This document shows, piece by piece, positions 38,801-46,981 of a DNA stretch of 64,000 bases. Each line of letters opens with the position of its first letter. Within the stretch, counting starts at the first letter, position 1. Made by a program: the position numbers and the translations under genes. Below the pieces are notes generated by a model. The model was not told where the DNA came from and searched no databases. It saw nothing but the letters and a program-made list of their open reading frames with translations. This DNA comes from Chryseobacterium fluminis. GTDB lineage: Bacteria > Bacteroidota > Bacteroidia > Flavobacteriales > Weeksellaceae. The DNA lies in the NCBI RefSeq assembly GCF_026314945.1, contig NZ_CP111121.1, positions 1,054,001 through 1,118,000 of the forward strand. Direction: 5' to 3'.

Positions 38801-39218
38801 TTTTTTGCAGAACTTTTTCCCTTCCAAACTCATCCACAAATTTTTTAAAAACATTAGCTAGACGGTGCACAATTGAACCTTGAAAAGATTTACTCTTTTT
38901 TCCTTCATAAAGCTTTGAAAAAGTAAAATTTTCATCAACTCTTCTAGTACTGTATTTTAGTTGTGAAATGAGTATAGAATTTGCGCTATTGAAATCCTTT
39001 CCGCCAAAATATTCCGTTAAATCAATTCCTAAGAACATTTCGCCGGTTGGATCAAGTTTCTTTGAGAGATTTTTCTCAAAACCTTCAATAGTTAAAGCTT
39101 TTAGTGCTTGCTTGTCAAAGTTTAGTAATTCGAGCGATTTTTTGATTGCCCACAATATATGAAAATCATCCCCAGCGCTTGATAAATCGGCATCAGGAAT
39201 AAACCTTTTATTAACCAT
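32763..39218 (-). CDS. giant STAND NTPase with PD-(D/E)xK-like N-terminus, defence candidate
   Basis: The protein has 2151 residues. Residues 15-130 resemble a Cap4/DUF4297-type nuclease: AGDDFHILWAI, Glu45, GIDLTEYF with Asp66, and ISQLKYSTR with Gln86-x-Lys88. A STAND/NACHT ATPase follows, with Walker A GGAGIGKST at 319-327, Walker B YLLLIIDAAD at 416-425, and sensor VVTSRTYR near 455. The remaining 1500 or so residues are helical repeats, the usual place of target sensing. This is the layout of Avs-type anti-phage sensors, which cut DNA after binding a phage protein. It leads an operon with a helical protein, a PIN nuclease and a 980-aa helical protein, a set I do not recognise. Confidence 0.82.
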   Translation of the reverse strand: MVNKRFIPDADLSSAGDDFHILWAIKKSLELLNFDKQALKALTIEGFEKNLSKKLDPTGEMFLGIDLTEYFGGKDFNSANSILISQLKYSTRRVDENFTFSKLYEGKKSKSFQGSIVHRLANVFKKFVDEFGREKVLQKIKIKLVSNRNVNQSHLNQILKVQDFLKTNKRALSFNKVFSEVSELNKDAFGKLHKASGLNLTEFTDFVRLLDFDDCGSDSRQLLKLELINSISKNSIKSKGQFNSLFQLVWNKMMPESEDDRTIGVIDVIASFGFSSLENLFPVSQNFEKNIRIVEREQLKDIVNVIDSNVSYLPICLHGGAGIGKSTIVHQIKNAVPDYCQSILFDSYGAGKYQNPEDKRHLHRNAIVQLANELAKSLGTEFLLVQNESDDVYLNELKKRIRAGVEILKSRDANAYLLLIIDAADNSVTAAESFGERSFVQDLVNMEIPEGCHIVVTSRTYRKDSLKLPLKKHLEYELQPFSLEETTQFAKINFKNITKGEILEFHQFTNGIPRVQFYSMSLRNQGIKQVINYLKPNGKLVDNLILDKIEDAIVKLGEDNRALVDEFFKLLIMLPRPVPINYISEIMNVQIAFLQDLASDIWNGLVLENNHFYFRDEDFENYVRQTYPSSLEEHQDIANLFLSNSSKDEYASTNLGAILYSSGLKNQLIDIVLDRKLLDFPTDPIRNREVYINRTKLALNASVENEHDINYFKLLFIAAEESKTDKGLTNLLINYPDLVLRFGDQNSLTRLQMQTEERSWAGAFHLKLAGINSRKRENREIAIKHLKTANEWLVWRKTKNDEELRHYPISSLDIAFEAEAFLKLYGVRRMMERFNRWRPVESKISAGKHLIENIVSYSSETEIAEWLKYDKFRIDEKIFISCKLFQYNLPIGFDLTQLAKDLLRLFSHNKKKFSQLFYEFAVEFCGILSYYKVDSDLIVDCLERIDSKPLGKVPFFNDSHFEDEPRLMEIFLKKDCLMSSLKNVDKKLEDYYPSNFKNIDKIKDYDQRKIIERDKREFVAFFKYALPIYQLHSDFLTHRFEETELTDRFRKICSDIQNDYDFKHQFGFWANSRFTFFAVKLAKTCNHFDDRGELMQLIIDSFDKQTDQLKLRFEILKTIILNERYLKLSFKLLYEAKVMIEEAHVSANESTERYLQCLLLSTKINDTLSKDFFDKAIKSVSEIDTEAFAQIRCIYELSQIGVVNENPQLAYDFARFIEYCDIKLGNYDKKGFPYADGLVGIGNIDKSSMFPTLCRWHHRNVIHLGGSIITLLKKAMEIGYVDHITASSLLPLKTNYNWQSLEDLYKMIIAHIDITGKTEIKNKFIKSEFRELRIQKDKHYSKEIYEQVKTGQFIDGNLVKDLKGYVDFLDSLEAKPEDSKSKHINSAQNHHNIDLTTLDFTSVKDLERAIDDIIVNNESFNNRTIIKSFFSDIIKHCEVEDQVSFLNALVEISSDLLDYYIFEQILEKAFDEWEFYPDIKIWKNENFEKVLISRLHQFDYGSSLNIYSIKSLAKLFSIDEATLEIIIRKILPQKVDLLSDESIYSSFELVKNSLSKDKNEELLQWIINRWTLPIQPDIADGLWTEELRPPSDFNENIADLLRFILGHPDKRLRWRGIHSLRKMVNLGNTDVLQIILKKQNERNCLPFQEKKYMFYWMSCKLYLWIALDRISIENPAKLLHFKDVFYQELVSNDLPHVLIRHYIKKTCLNLYSFDSSVFTDEELNFIQQVNNTKLEMVEETIYARKQRKYARNDSDSWLYKFSSLDTLPYWYDKVGDPFNLSEYDVADVADKIIAEDWGYVGNPNEDDFIGNQLYNGDWHLTSNDKGSNPEVENISIYWQYHAMYCAADFLLENEPFVKTDYLDGREDWEDWLKSEANAFDNFWLSDLRDPLPLKKKYWKEGENKFDLIWRDQIQEDDFDSVAGFLDQTDPFLYVYGGIIMYMGANQESVSITSNLVSSDKSDALLRALHTTKDSYDYYFPLAKDEDDDGAIDEKDFLLKGWIEEFKSEYEGLDSQDQLFNRNQQGSFVLDDGLQKNYDVTYDEYYKMGYAKDSLISVFENWNEVSNDERRNRKYNTGVESSGSILKISKKFLVEFLKQEQKDLILRCWIERQLEERHYRNRDSDNRYQIKLYLIKPDGTVKTLRGVNYKIG

Positions 39219-39339
39219 TTAACTAATAATTTGTATAGCTAATTTACTTAAAATTATTTGTCAAATTTCATTTAAATACCTGCTAATTTTCCCGTTTCAA
39301 AAAATTTATCAGTACATCAAATGATTATTTAAGAGTCCC

Positions 39340-39474
39340 TCAGCTAGAGAAATTTAAATGAGCGGACATTTCAGCTTTGAACTTTTCTTCTGATTGTATT
39401 CCAAAGTCTGCAAAAGGATCAGGTAAATTGACATAATCTTTAACATAGGTGGATACCCACAAGTTTTTTGCCAT
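39340..39474 (-). CDS. possible small ORF upstream of the STAND gene
   Basis: A 44-codon frame begins MAKNLWVSTYVKDYVNLPDP and ends AEMSAHLNFSS. Composition is protein-like, but the ORF is short and there is no clear ribosome site. It may be a remnant. The rest of 39219-39731 shows no gene. Confidence 0.35.
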   Translation of the reverse strand: MAKNLWVSTYVKDYVNLPDPFADFGIQSEEKFKAEMSAHLNFSS

Positions 39475-39731
39475 TTTCCTGGGCTTTAAAAAGTTAACCA
39501 ATCGATGCTATTTTGCTTACACATACAGTATAAATCAATGTTTATGCATTTAAAAGTAAGACGAGCCAAGGAATTACTCTTGAGCTTATCATAAAGAATA
39601 ATCAACTTAAAACTGTACACCCTATCGTTTAGTTATTTTAAGAACAAAATAGCTTGTCATTTTCCAAATTTTACTTAATTTTAAATAAAGCAATATTTTT
39701 TTATAAAGCATCATTAGAAACATAAATAATA

Positions 39732-40187
39732 ATGAAAAACTATTACGCATCCGAGGAACTTGCTCAGATTTTACTAAATAATGGATTTGTCGAAATAACT
39801 AATACAAAATACCCTTTACACTCTGAACAAATAAGGGAAAATGGCTATGATCCAGAAAAGGCTAAAAGAGCTTTTAGGATTAATACTAAAGATCTTATTA
39901 TTTTCGAGTACTTCACGGTGAAATTTGTCCATAAAGGAGATGGTTGTAGTGTAGCAAACACAAGAAAAGAAATATCTGAAAATGAAGTGAAATCAGCGAT
40001 TGCATTTTTTAAACTTCCTTTTCAAACTAGAAATGCTATTATGAGATCTGGGGTTGCAATTCCTACATTACATAACAATTACAGATATATTCAAGAAAAT
40101 CCAACATATAATAATCCCAGAAATAAACATATAATCAAAGCTTTTCAAGAAGTTACACTAATAAAAATGCCACCAAATTTCTTTTAA
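39732..40187 (+). CDS. hypothetical protein (151 aa) next to the AAA-HEPN gene
   Basis: This soluble basic protein begins MKNYYASEELAQILLNNGF and contains KAKRAFRINTKDLIIFEYFT and the basic end NPRNKHIIKAFQEV. The family is not recognised. Its 3' end meets the convergent ATPase gene with a 2-bp gap. The location inside the defence block suggests cargo, but no function can be read. Confidence 0.6.
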   Translation: MKNYYASEELAQILLNNGFVEITNTKYPLHSEQIRENGYDPEKAKRAFRINTKDLIIFEYFTVKFVHKGDGCSVANTRKEISENEVKSAIAFFKLPFQTRNAIMRSGVAIPTLHNNYRYIQENPTYNNPRNKHIIKAFQEVTLIKMPPNFF

Positions 40188-40189
40188 AA

Positions 40190-42490
40190 TTAAATTTTTT
40201 CTGAAATCCATCTCGTCAAGAATTCATTTGCAACTTGGATATAATTTTCCGCTTGTTGCCTTGATTTGGTCTGTCCTGCATGTGCAGCGGAATTTCTACA
40301 AGTTCTCAAATTATGAATTAAATTTATTTTTAAGTTTCGTGGATTAGTGAATATTGTAGGAATACGACTTCGCATATTATTAAAATCTCTAAGCCCACAG
40401 TTAACCCTTCCGTTTTTAAACTCTTTCAAAAAGCTTTGCATTTCAAACATTGTTAAATCTCTGTTTCTTAAAACTGTGGAAAATAAGATTTTCAATTCAT
40501 TTTCAATTGCTCTACCATACTGAATAATAACAGGCGAGAAATCACTATTTAAGTCTGTCGTAGAAAGCAAAAGTTCAGCAGAAGATAGGTATTTAACAGT
40601 GGTACTATTTAATTTATGGATATCAAAATTGTTAGAAATAATTCCTTCATAAACCGAGATATCTAACTTATTAACATACTCATCAATTCGCAATTCTAGA
40701 TCATTGATTCTTTCTCCATCTTGGACATTTTTTTCTTTCAAATTATTAAAATCATTAACAAATTGAATATTCAGGAGACTATGTTCTAAACTAGTTGTTT
40801 CATCAAAAAAACCACTATCAAATACATTATAATCGATACTGCCGTCATCAGAGATATTTAAAGATGACATTTGCTCGATATTAGTATTAGACTTCGCTTT
40901 ATTCCTAAGATAAAATAATTTTACTCTTTTGCCATTAAGCTTCTTTGCAGCTACTAAGTTCTGGAAATTACGAATAAGATATTCACTGTGAGTTTCGATT
41001 ATTAATTGGATATTAAATTTGTTATTGGCCTCTAAAAACATTTCTGCAAGAAGTGACTGCCACTTAGGATGCAAGTTAGCTTCTGGTTCCTCAATTAATA
41101 GAAGGCTGGGAAGGTAATATACTTGCGTTACATTTCCAAACTGATTGTCGGGAATCTCCTTTTCTCTTCTATTACGTTTAGCTAGCACACAGATTTGAAT
41201 TAATATTAAAATCAATTGCTTAATGCCATATCCGAAGTCAACAAGTTCGCGTGTATTTCCGATCGCATTTGATACAGAAATTGATATTAATTGAAGCTTT
41301 ACTTGAAAATCAATGACAATATTTGATCCGATTTCGAATTTTTTTAAATACTTCTCCATGAACGGAAAATTTGATCCAAATGCGTGGTAATCTTTAAGTA
41401 AATTTATAAAAGGAGAATTACCAGATGCAGAATAAACTCTCGCATTCTTCTCTTTTACTGCCGAAAGATAGTTGACGGTTAAAATTCTTTGTTGCAGATG
41501 ATCCCAAGAAGTTTTAAAGCAATTTTCAAGTACGTTGTATGAAATGTTTGAACTGTCAGTACACGTCCAATTAATCTGCTGTTTTATAATATGACCTGAA
41601 GATACATAAAGAATCTCTTCTATTGTTGGAGGTGGAGTATAATCATCTACATCAAAGTCACTTTCCCTAAGTTCTCTCCTATCACTTACAGTATCCTCAC
41701 GCAACCCATCAACAAATATCTCCCCGGTGCTTAAATCAATAGTGTCTTTAAATGATTTTATAAGTATTGAAGGAACAAATGGAACATGTTCTTTAAATGT
41801 AATACCATCCATCTTTTCAAGCCATTCTCCTCTATTTTCATTATTTTGATAAATTTTATAGAACTGGAAAACCTTTTTCAGTTCTTTCTTTAATTTGCCA
41901 AAATCGATTGTCCACTCGATAAACCCTACTAGCTGATCGTAAGGAAAAAGTTGTATGAATTGTGAAAAAACAATATTATCAGATTCTTTCTGAAGCTTTT
42001 TAAACTCCCGATCTTTTGCCTCTTTTTTCTTTTTATATTCTGCATTATCTGCTGATAAATCATTTTCACTTGCTTTCACATAGCCAAATGAAAACAAGAG
42101 TGATTCATCTTCATTGTCAAGTATCTTGATTTCTCTTAACTTGGCTTTATATTTTTGCTTTGACTGCACCTCAAAAGATAATGCAACAAACAAATTAGTC
42201 AATCCTAAAAAAGTAAAAGGAAGTGAAATTTGAATTATATTATTGTTTATGTTATTTAAAACATTGTCAAAATCTCCCAATAAATGTTCCTGTAAACCCA
42301 AATCAAGGTCAAATACTGATTGTCCTTCTTTAATACTATCCCTTAGTAACTGCAGGAATTTTATAATTGAACTTTTGCCAGAATTATTTGCTCCCGTCAG
42401 TATATTGATAGAAGACATTTCCTCCTGAAATCCTTCTACATCATCAAATATTCTAAAGTTTTTAAGACCAAGAACGTCTATTAATCTCAT
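40190..42490 (-). CDS. ABC-type AAA ATPase with HEPN-like C-terminal motif
   Basis: This 766-residue protein starts with an SMC/OLD-like ATPase head: Walker A GANNSGKS at residues 33-40. A long insertion rich in charged residues follows, then Walker B LLLIEEPEANLHPKW and the His switch IETHSEYLIRNF. The last 40 residues contain RNSAAH (Arg732, His737), the Rx4-6H signature of HEPN RNases, followed by a helix. No TOPRIM domain is seen. This ATPase-plus-HEPN plan suggests an abortive-infection effector. It is divergent from gajA with a 325-bp spacer. Confidence 0.78.
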   Translation of the reverse strand: MRLIDVLGLKNFRIFDDVEGFQEEMSSINILTGANNSGKSSIIKFLQLLRDSIKEGQSVFDLDLGLQEHLLGDFDNVLNNINNNIIQISLPFTFLGLTNLFVALSFEVQSKQKYKAKLREIKILDNEDESLLFSFGYVKASENDLSADNAEYKKKKEAKDREFKKLQKESDNIVFSQFIQLFPYDQLVGFIEWTIDFGKLKKELKKVFQFYKIYQNNENRGEWLEKMDGITFKEHVPFVPSILIKSFKDTIDLSTGEIFVDGLREDTVSDRRELRESDFDVDDYTPPPTIEEILYVSSGHIIKQQINWTCTDSSNISYNVLENCFKTSWDHLQQRILTVNYLSAVKEKNARVYSASGNSPFINLLKDYHAFGSNFPFMEKYLKKFEIGSNIVIDFQVKLQLISISVSNAIGNTRELVDFGYGIKQLILILIQICVLAKRNRREKEIPDNQFGNVTQVYYLPSLLLIEEPEANLHPKWQSLLAEMFLEANNKFNIQLIIETHSEYLIRNFQNLVAAKKLNGKRVKLFYLRNKAKSNTNIEQMSSLNISDDGSIDYNVFDSGFFDETTSLEHSLLNIQFVNDFNNLKEKNVQDGERINDLELRIDEYVNKLDISVYEGIISNNFDIHKLNSTTVKYLSSAELLLSTTDLNSDFSPVIIQYGRAIENELKILFSTVLRNRDLTMFEMQSFLKEFKNGRVNCGLRDFNNMRSRIPTIFTNPRNLKINLIHNLRTCRNSAAHAGQTKSRQQAENYIQVANEFLTRWISEKI

Positions 42491-42815
42491 TATTAGTTTT
42501 TTATTATAATTTCTTTTTAAAGTAAAAGACTTTCCCTGAGTCTTAACTGCATGATCAACGATGAAAATAGCTAATTAAAAATTCACTTAAAAAATGTGAC
42601 TTAATAATTATTACAAATTTTTAATTTGCTGTTTTATATTTTGTCTAAACATCTAAGAAGTGCTGTAAATTTAAAAACTTTTTTTTCTATAAATTATGGA
42701 AAACCGTAATAATTCAGCAGGGAAATTAAATAAATTAGCAAAGCTTATTCAAGACTTTAAATTAAGTACATAAAATTTAATAATTTTACTTTTTTACATT
42801 TCAACTCAACTAACC
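42491..42815. other. AT-rich spacer between divergent ATPase gene and gajA
   Basis: This region should hold both promoters. A 25-codon frame (42696-42773, beginning MENRNNSAGKLNKLAKLIQD) is the only ORF-like feature. No clear TAnnTTTG/TTTG pair was found. Confidence 0.35.
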
Positions 42816-44894
42816 ATGTACATATCTCAGATTAAAATTACCAATTTCAGGAATTTTGAAAATACTACAGTTGATTTTAATGACGGCATCAATGTAGTAA
42901 TAGGTCATAACAATGCCGGAAAATCAAATTTGGTTTCCGCTCTTTCCTTAGTTATGGATAATTCAAAGTCAAAACGTCTTAATATTGACGACTTTTACAA
43001 ACTTATTCCGACCGTACATTTATTGACTTCTCCTCCAAAAGTAAGCATTGAAATAACAATCAAAAAAGGATCTTATGAAACGGAGGATGACTTAGTAACC
43101 GTTTCAACTTGGCTAACCAGATTAGAGGAAGATTACGAAGCAAAATTAACATATGAATTCTTTCTTCCCGAAAAGCATGTCGAGAATTACCAAACCTTAG
43201 TTAGGGAAATTCCTGAGAATGAAAACCAAAATAAAAATATTTGGAATACGATTAAGCATGATTTCCTAAGACTTTATGTAGTAAAGATTTGGGGAGGAAA
43301 TGTTGGCAATCAATCCACAGCAGACGTAGACTCATTACAAAAATTTGATTTTCAATTTTTAGATGCTATAAGGGACGTCGAGAGAGATATGCTGACTGGG
43401 CGAAATACTTTGCTGCGAGATGTTTTTGATTTTTTCATGGATTATGATATCAAAATCCATCCAACAAAAACAGCACCTGAGAAACATACGGATATTAAAG
43501 AAAGAAAAATTGAGTTTTCTGAAAAAGCTGAAGAATTAGTAGGTTTGTTACACAGGAGAATTGCATCAGGAAAGGAAGAAATATTATCTTATGCAAAAGA
43601 TACGGGAGCGTCATTTAACAATGCTGTTCCAGATTTTGAAGGAGTAATATCAGAGACAGAGTTGTATAGTGTTCTAAAGTTAATTGTAGAATATGAGACA
43701 GGAATAAAAATTCCTGCAACACGCAATGGTCTTGGTTACAACAATTTAATTTACATGTCTCTTCTTTTAGCAAAAATGCAGGTCAATAATGACGTTAATT
43801 ATTTGGATAGCAATGCAAAAATATTTTCAATGCTGGCTATCGAAGAGCCAGAAGCTCATCTACATCCGGCAATGCAATTCAAGTTTTTAAAATTTCTCGA
43901 TGAAAATAAAACTAAAAGAAAAGTAAGACAAATCTTTGTCACAACACATTCAACACATATAACATCCGCCGTTGGGCTAGATGAAATTATTTGCCTGCAC
44001 AATAATGAAGGAGAAACTATTGTGGCATATCCCGGAAAAACATTTGTTAATGCAGAAGGTCAACCTTTAGATCATAGCAAGAAGTATGTTGAGAGATTTT
44101 TGGATGCAAGTAAGTCAGATATGCTTTTTAGTCAAAAGGTACTTTTTGTTGAAGGACTTGCCGAACAAATCCTTGCGACGGTATTCGCAGGTTACGAAGA
44201 TAAATCTTTAGAAGATCATCATGTAAGTGTTATTAATGTTGGAGGAAGATATTTTAAACATTTTCTTTATTTATTCGATTCTGAAAAATATTTCTCAATA
44301 TCAAAACCTGTCGTATGTATGACTGACAGGGATCCTGAAAGAAAAAACAGAACAGTAGAAAGATCAAATTTTCAGAAGTGTTATCCATTTGAATATAATA
44401 GTGAAGCTGAAACCTTCGATTACCAGCAAAATTCTTTTAGCAACGAATACCAGCCGGAGACTCACCCGAACATTACAGTATATTCTCAAGATTCGGAGTT
44501 AGGAAAAACATTGGAATATGAAATAGCATTTTCAAATCCATCGTTAAAACTAATTCTAACAGATTCTATAAAAAATAGAAATGAGCTAGAACGTCTAATG
44601 GATTTGTACGATCAGGAAGATTCAACACTTGAAAACTTCTTTGAAATCCTACGTGAAAGTGATGAGAATGAGAGAATAATTTCCGGCATTACTCTCAACA
44701 CCTCTCTTGATTTAGATGGTAAGAAAAAATCGATAATTGCAGCAAGATATCTTAATTCCATTGGTAAAGGCGAAAATGCATTAGAATTAGCAGTTGTTCT
44801 AAAAGATAATTTACAAGATAAAGGCACAGAAGATTATATCGAGTTTAATGTACCTCAATATATTAAAGACGCAATAGAAAAGTTATGCCAGTAG
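42816..44894 (+). CDS. gajA: Gabija protein GajA, OLD-family ATPase-nuclease
   Basis: This 692-residue protein has ATPase Walker A GHNNAGKSN at 30-38, Walker B AIEEPEAHLHPAM near 340 and the switch FVTTHSTHI. A TOPRIM nuclease follows, with LFVEGLAEQI near 445 and MTDRDPERK near 500 supplying the acidic metal ligands. GajA is the DNA-cutting subunit of Gabija anti-phage systems, normally held inactive by nucleotides and active when phage replication depletes them. The gene overlaps gajB by 10 bp, as in known pairs. It is somewhat longer than the best known GajA (about 580 aa). Confidence 0.88.
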   Translation: MYISQIKITNFRNFENTTVDFNDGINVVIGHNNAGKSNLVSALSLVMDNSKSKRLNIDDFYKLIPTVHLLTSPPKVSIEITIKKGSYETEDDLVTVSTWLTRLEEDYEAKLTYEFFLPEKHVENYQTLVREIPENENQNKNIWNTIKHDFLRLYVVKIWGGNVGNQSTADVDSLQKFDFQFLDAIRDVERDMLTGRNTLLRDVFDFFMDYDIKIHPTKTAPEKHTDIKERKIEFSEKAEELVGLLHRRIASGKEEILSYAKDTGASFNNAVPDFEGVISETELYSVLKLIVEYETGIKIPATRNGLGYNNLIYMSLLLAKMQVNNDVNYLDSNAKIFSMLAIEEPEAHLHPAMQFKFLKFLDENKTKRKVRQIFVTTHSTHITSAVGLDEIICLHNNEGETIVAYPGKTFVNAEGQPLDHSKKYVERFLDASKSDMLFSQKVLFVEGLAEQILATVFAGYEDKSLEDHHVSVINVGGRYFKHFLYLFDSEKYFSISKPVVCMTDRDPERKNRTVERSNFQKCYPFEYNSEAETFDYQQNSFSNEYQPETHPNITVYSQDSELGKTLEYEIAFSNPSLKLILTDSIKNRNELERLMDLYDQEDSTLENFFEILRESDENERIISGITLNTSLDLDGKKKSIIAARYLNSIGKGENALELAVVLKDNLQDKGTEDYIEFNVPQYIKDAIEKLCQ

Positions 44895-46570
44895 AAATAT
44901 CATCCGATTCCTTAATAGACATTCATAAACATTTTAAAGTTAAAGCAGGTCCCGGTGCAGGTAAGACGCACTGGCTAGTTGAGCACATAAAAAATGTTAC
45001 AAGAAATTCCACACTCATTTCTGGGGCAAAGAAAATCCTGTGTATAACCTATACTAATATTGCTGCTGAAACAGTTTTGACAAGACTTGGCAGCTCGGCA
45101 ACTCAGGTCGAAGTATTGACAATTCACAGTTTCTTTTATTCTCATATAATTAAACCTTATTTGTCATTTATTGCTGAAGAATATGATTTTGATATCAGTT
45201 CGCTAGATGGTCATACAGATATCATAGTTTCTGATTACTCATTTTTACAAGAATGGAAAGCAGTAACTGGACAAAAGAGAATAACAGATGACAACATTAT
45301 TACAGATGCCTTTGAAAAACTCAGATGGTCGCTCGCAGGTGATGAATTGATTGTCAAAACAGATTATCCTGTCAGAGTTGGGGGTTATTCTATTAAAAAC
45401 AGCTCATATTTTGATTACAAAAAAATGGCTTGGCAAAGAGGTATACTTCATCATGATGATGTATTGTTTTTTGCCTATCAGATTATTAAAAAGTTTCCTT
45501 TTGTTATTAAAATCATCAATAAAAAGTTTCCTTACATATTTATTGATGAATTTCAGGACAGCAATCCAATACAGGTAAACATAATTGAAAAATTATCAAC
45601 GGGTTCTACAGTTGGCATCATAGGCGATGTAGCTCAATCCATATATGCATTTCAAGGTGCATCTCCTGCCCTTTTCGATGGATTTACATTACCTGAGATG
45701 GATCACTATTTTTTAAAATTTAATCGTAGAAGTACTAACGAGATTATCGATTTCCTAAATATTATCAGGCAAGATCTTCCGCAAGATTATCATAGAACAG
45801 TATCGATATCGAAACCTGTACTTTATGTGGGTGATATGGTCGAAGCTCTGAGAAGGGCTAAAACTTCCTGTCCTGATGGGTACGTATATACTTTGTCAAG
45901 AAATAACATTACTTCTAATGCTATGAAATCAGAAATAAACGATACTGGAATGGACTATAAACTTTTACGGAAAATAAAGTTAGAAGACTCGACAAAAAAA
46001 AGAGCAGATCTAATAACTGCGTGTATTACAGCTGTTGCTCTTGGTCAGCAATCCAAATTTAAAGAAGCTATAAAAGTTTTAGAAAACGTAATAAATTACA
46101 GACGTAATAAATTAGAAGGAAAAAAGAAGGCTTTACAATATTTAACAATATTAATGGCAAAGTTCAATGACTATAAAGATCTTTCTATGCTTGAATTCTC
46201 AGAGTTTATCAGGCTAAATATTAATGATAAAATTCCGAAGGCAACTAAAGGAAAAGGAAAGATTTTTTATGAAAACAACACATTCCATAATGTTTACTTA
46301 TGTGTAAATATATCTGAAGATTTAAGTTATCACCGAACGGTACACAAAGCAAAAGGAGATGAATTTGAAAATGTTCTACTAATTTTAAAAGAAGAAAAGG
46401 ATTTAAAATTTATGTATGAACCAGATTTATACAATTATACGCAAGAAGAACATAGAATTTATTACGTAGGAGCAAGTCGTGCCAGAGACCAGCTTTTTAT
46501 TTCAGTTCCAACACTTGATGTTAATGTTGAAGACACAATAAAAGATATGGTGATTGTTCAAAGATTTTAA
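44885..46570 (+). CDS. gajB: Gabija protein GajB, UvrD-like helicase
   Basis: This 561-residue superfamily 1 helicase carries Walker A AGPGAGKTHW at 21-30, motif Ia ITYTNIAAET, motif II FIDEFQDSNPIQ, motif III GDVAQSIYAFQG, motif V VHKAKGDEFENV and motif VI YYVGASRARDQL. All motifs are intact. In Gabija, GajB joins a GajA tetramer and helps sense or process phage DNA. Start overlap with gajA (10 bp) supports coupling. No third gene is in the same direction directly after it. Confidence 0.88.
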   Translation: MPVEISSDSLIDIHKHFKVKAGPGAGKTHWLVEHIKNVTRNSTLISGAKKILCITYTNIAAETVLTRLGSSATQVEVLTIHSFFYSHIIKPYLSFIAEEYDFDISSLDGHTDIIVSDYSFLQEWKAVTGQKRITDDNIITDAFEKLRWSLAGDELIVKTDYPVRVGGYSIKNSSYFDYKKMAWQRGILHHDDVLFFAYQIIKKFPFVIKIINKKFPYIFIDEFQDSNPIQVNIIEKLSTGSTVGIIGDVAQSIYAFQGASPALFDGFTLPEMDHYFLKFNRRSTNEIIDFLNIIRQDLPQDYHRTVSISKPVLYVGDMVEALRRAKTSCPDGYVYTLSRNNITSNAMKSEINDTGMDYKLLRKIKLEDSTKKRADLITACITAVALGQQSKFKEAIKVLENVINYRRNKLEGKKKALQYLTILMAKFNDYKDLSMLEFSEFIRLNINDKIPKATKGKGKIFYENNTFHNVYLCVNISEDLSYHRTVHKAKGDEFENVLLILKEEKDLKFMYEPDLYNYTQEEHRIYYVGASRARDQLFISVPTLDVNVEDTIKDMVIVQRF

Positions 46571-46921
46571 TCGATATTCTAACAACCAACTAATAAAGCT
46601 GTGATTTTTTTAACACTTAGCATAAAATTCATATTTATTCGAAGAGCTAAGCTAGCCCAATGACATTAAAATCAGTAGGCAAATTAAGGCAACAATATAC
46701 CAAATTAGATATATAAAATATTACTTGTTTTTAAAATTATACTATCCATAGAGAAATAAAATTGTTCTTTTTAGTGTAAAAATAAATCTGGTACATTAAA
46801 ATATATAGTAACTGTAATTTAAAGATATTCTTGTCAGTTTCATTATTTGGTCTGAAGCATATATTTCGTATAAACACCTAACTTAAATGTTTTTAAATTA
46901 GGTGTTAATTACGTCACATTT
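46571..46921. other. AT-rich spacer after gajB
   Basis: No convincing gene is seen. An 18-codon frame (46660-46716, MTLKSVGKLRQQYTKLDI) is too short to support. The region ends at the broken recombinase start. Confidence 0.3.
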
Positions 46922-46981
46922 ATGAAAACAGCTTACTTATACGTCAGAGTAAGTACTGACGAACAAAAAAGAAAAGGTTAG
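46922..46981 (+). pseudogene. N-terminal fragment of a second serine recombinase
   Basis: The ATG at 46922 begins MKTAYLYVRVSTDEQKRKG and then stops at TAG. The catalytic-Ser motif YVRVSTDEQ is unmistakable and parallels YIRVSTDEQ of the intact recombinase at 24092-25654. Only 19 codons remain, and the following sequence belongs to a HEPN gene. This is a junction left by a past insertion or deletion at a recombinase gene. Confidence 0.8.
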
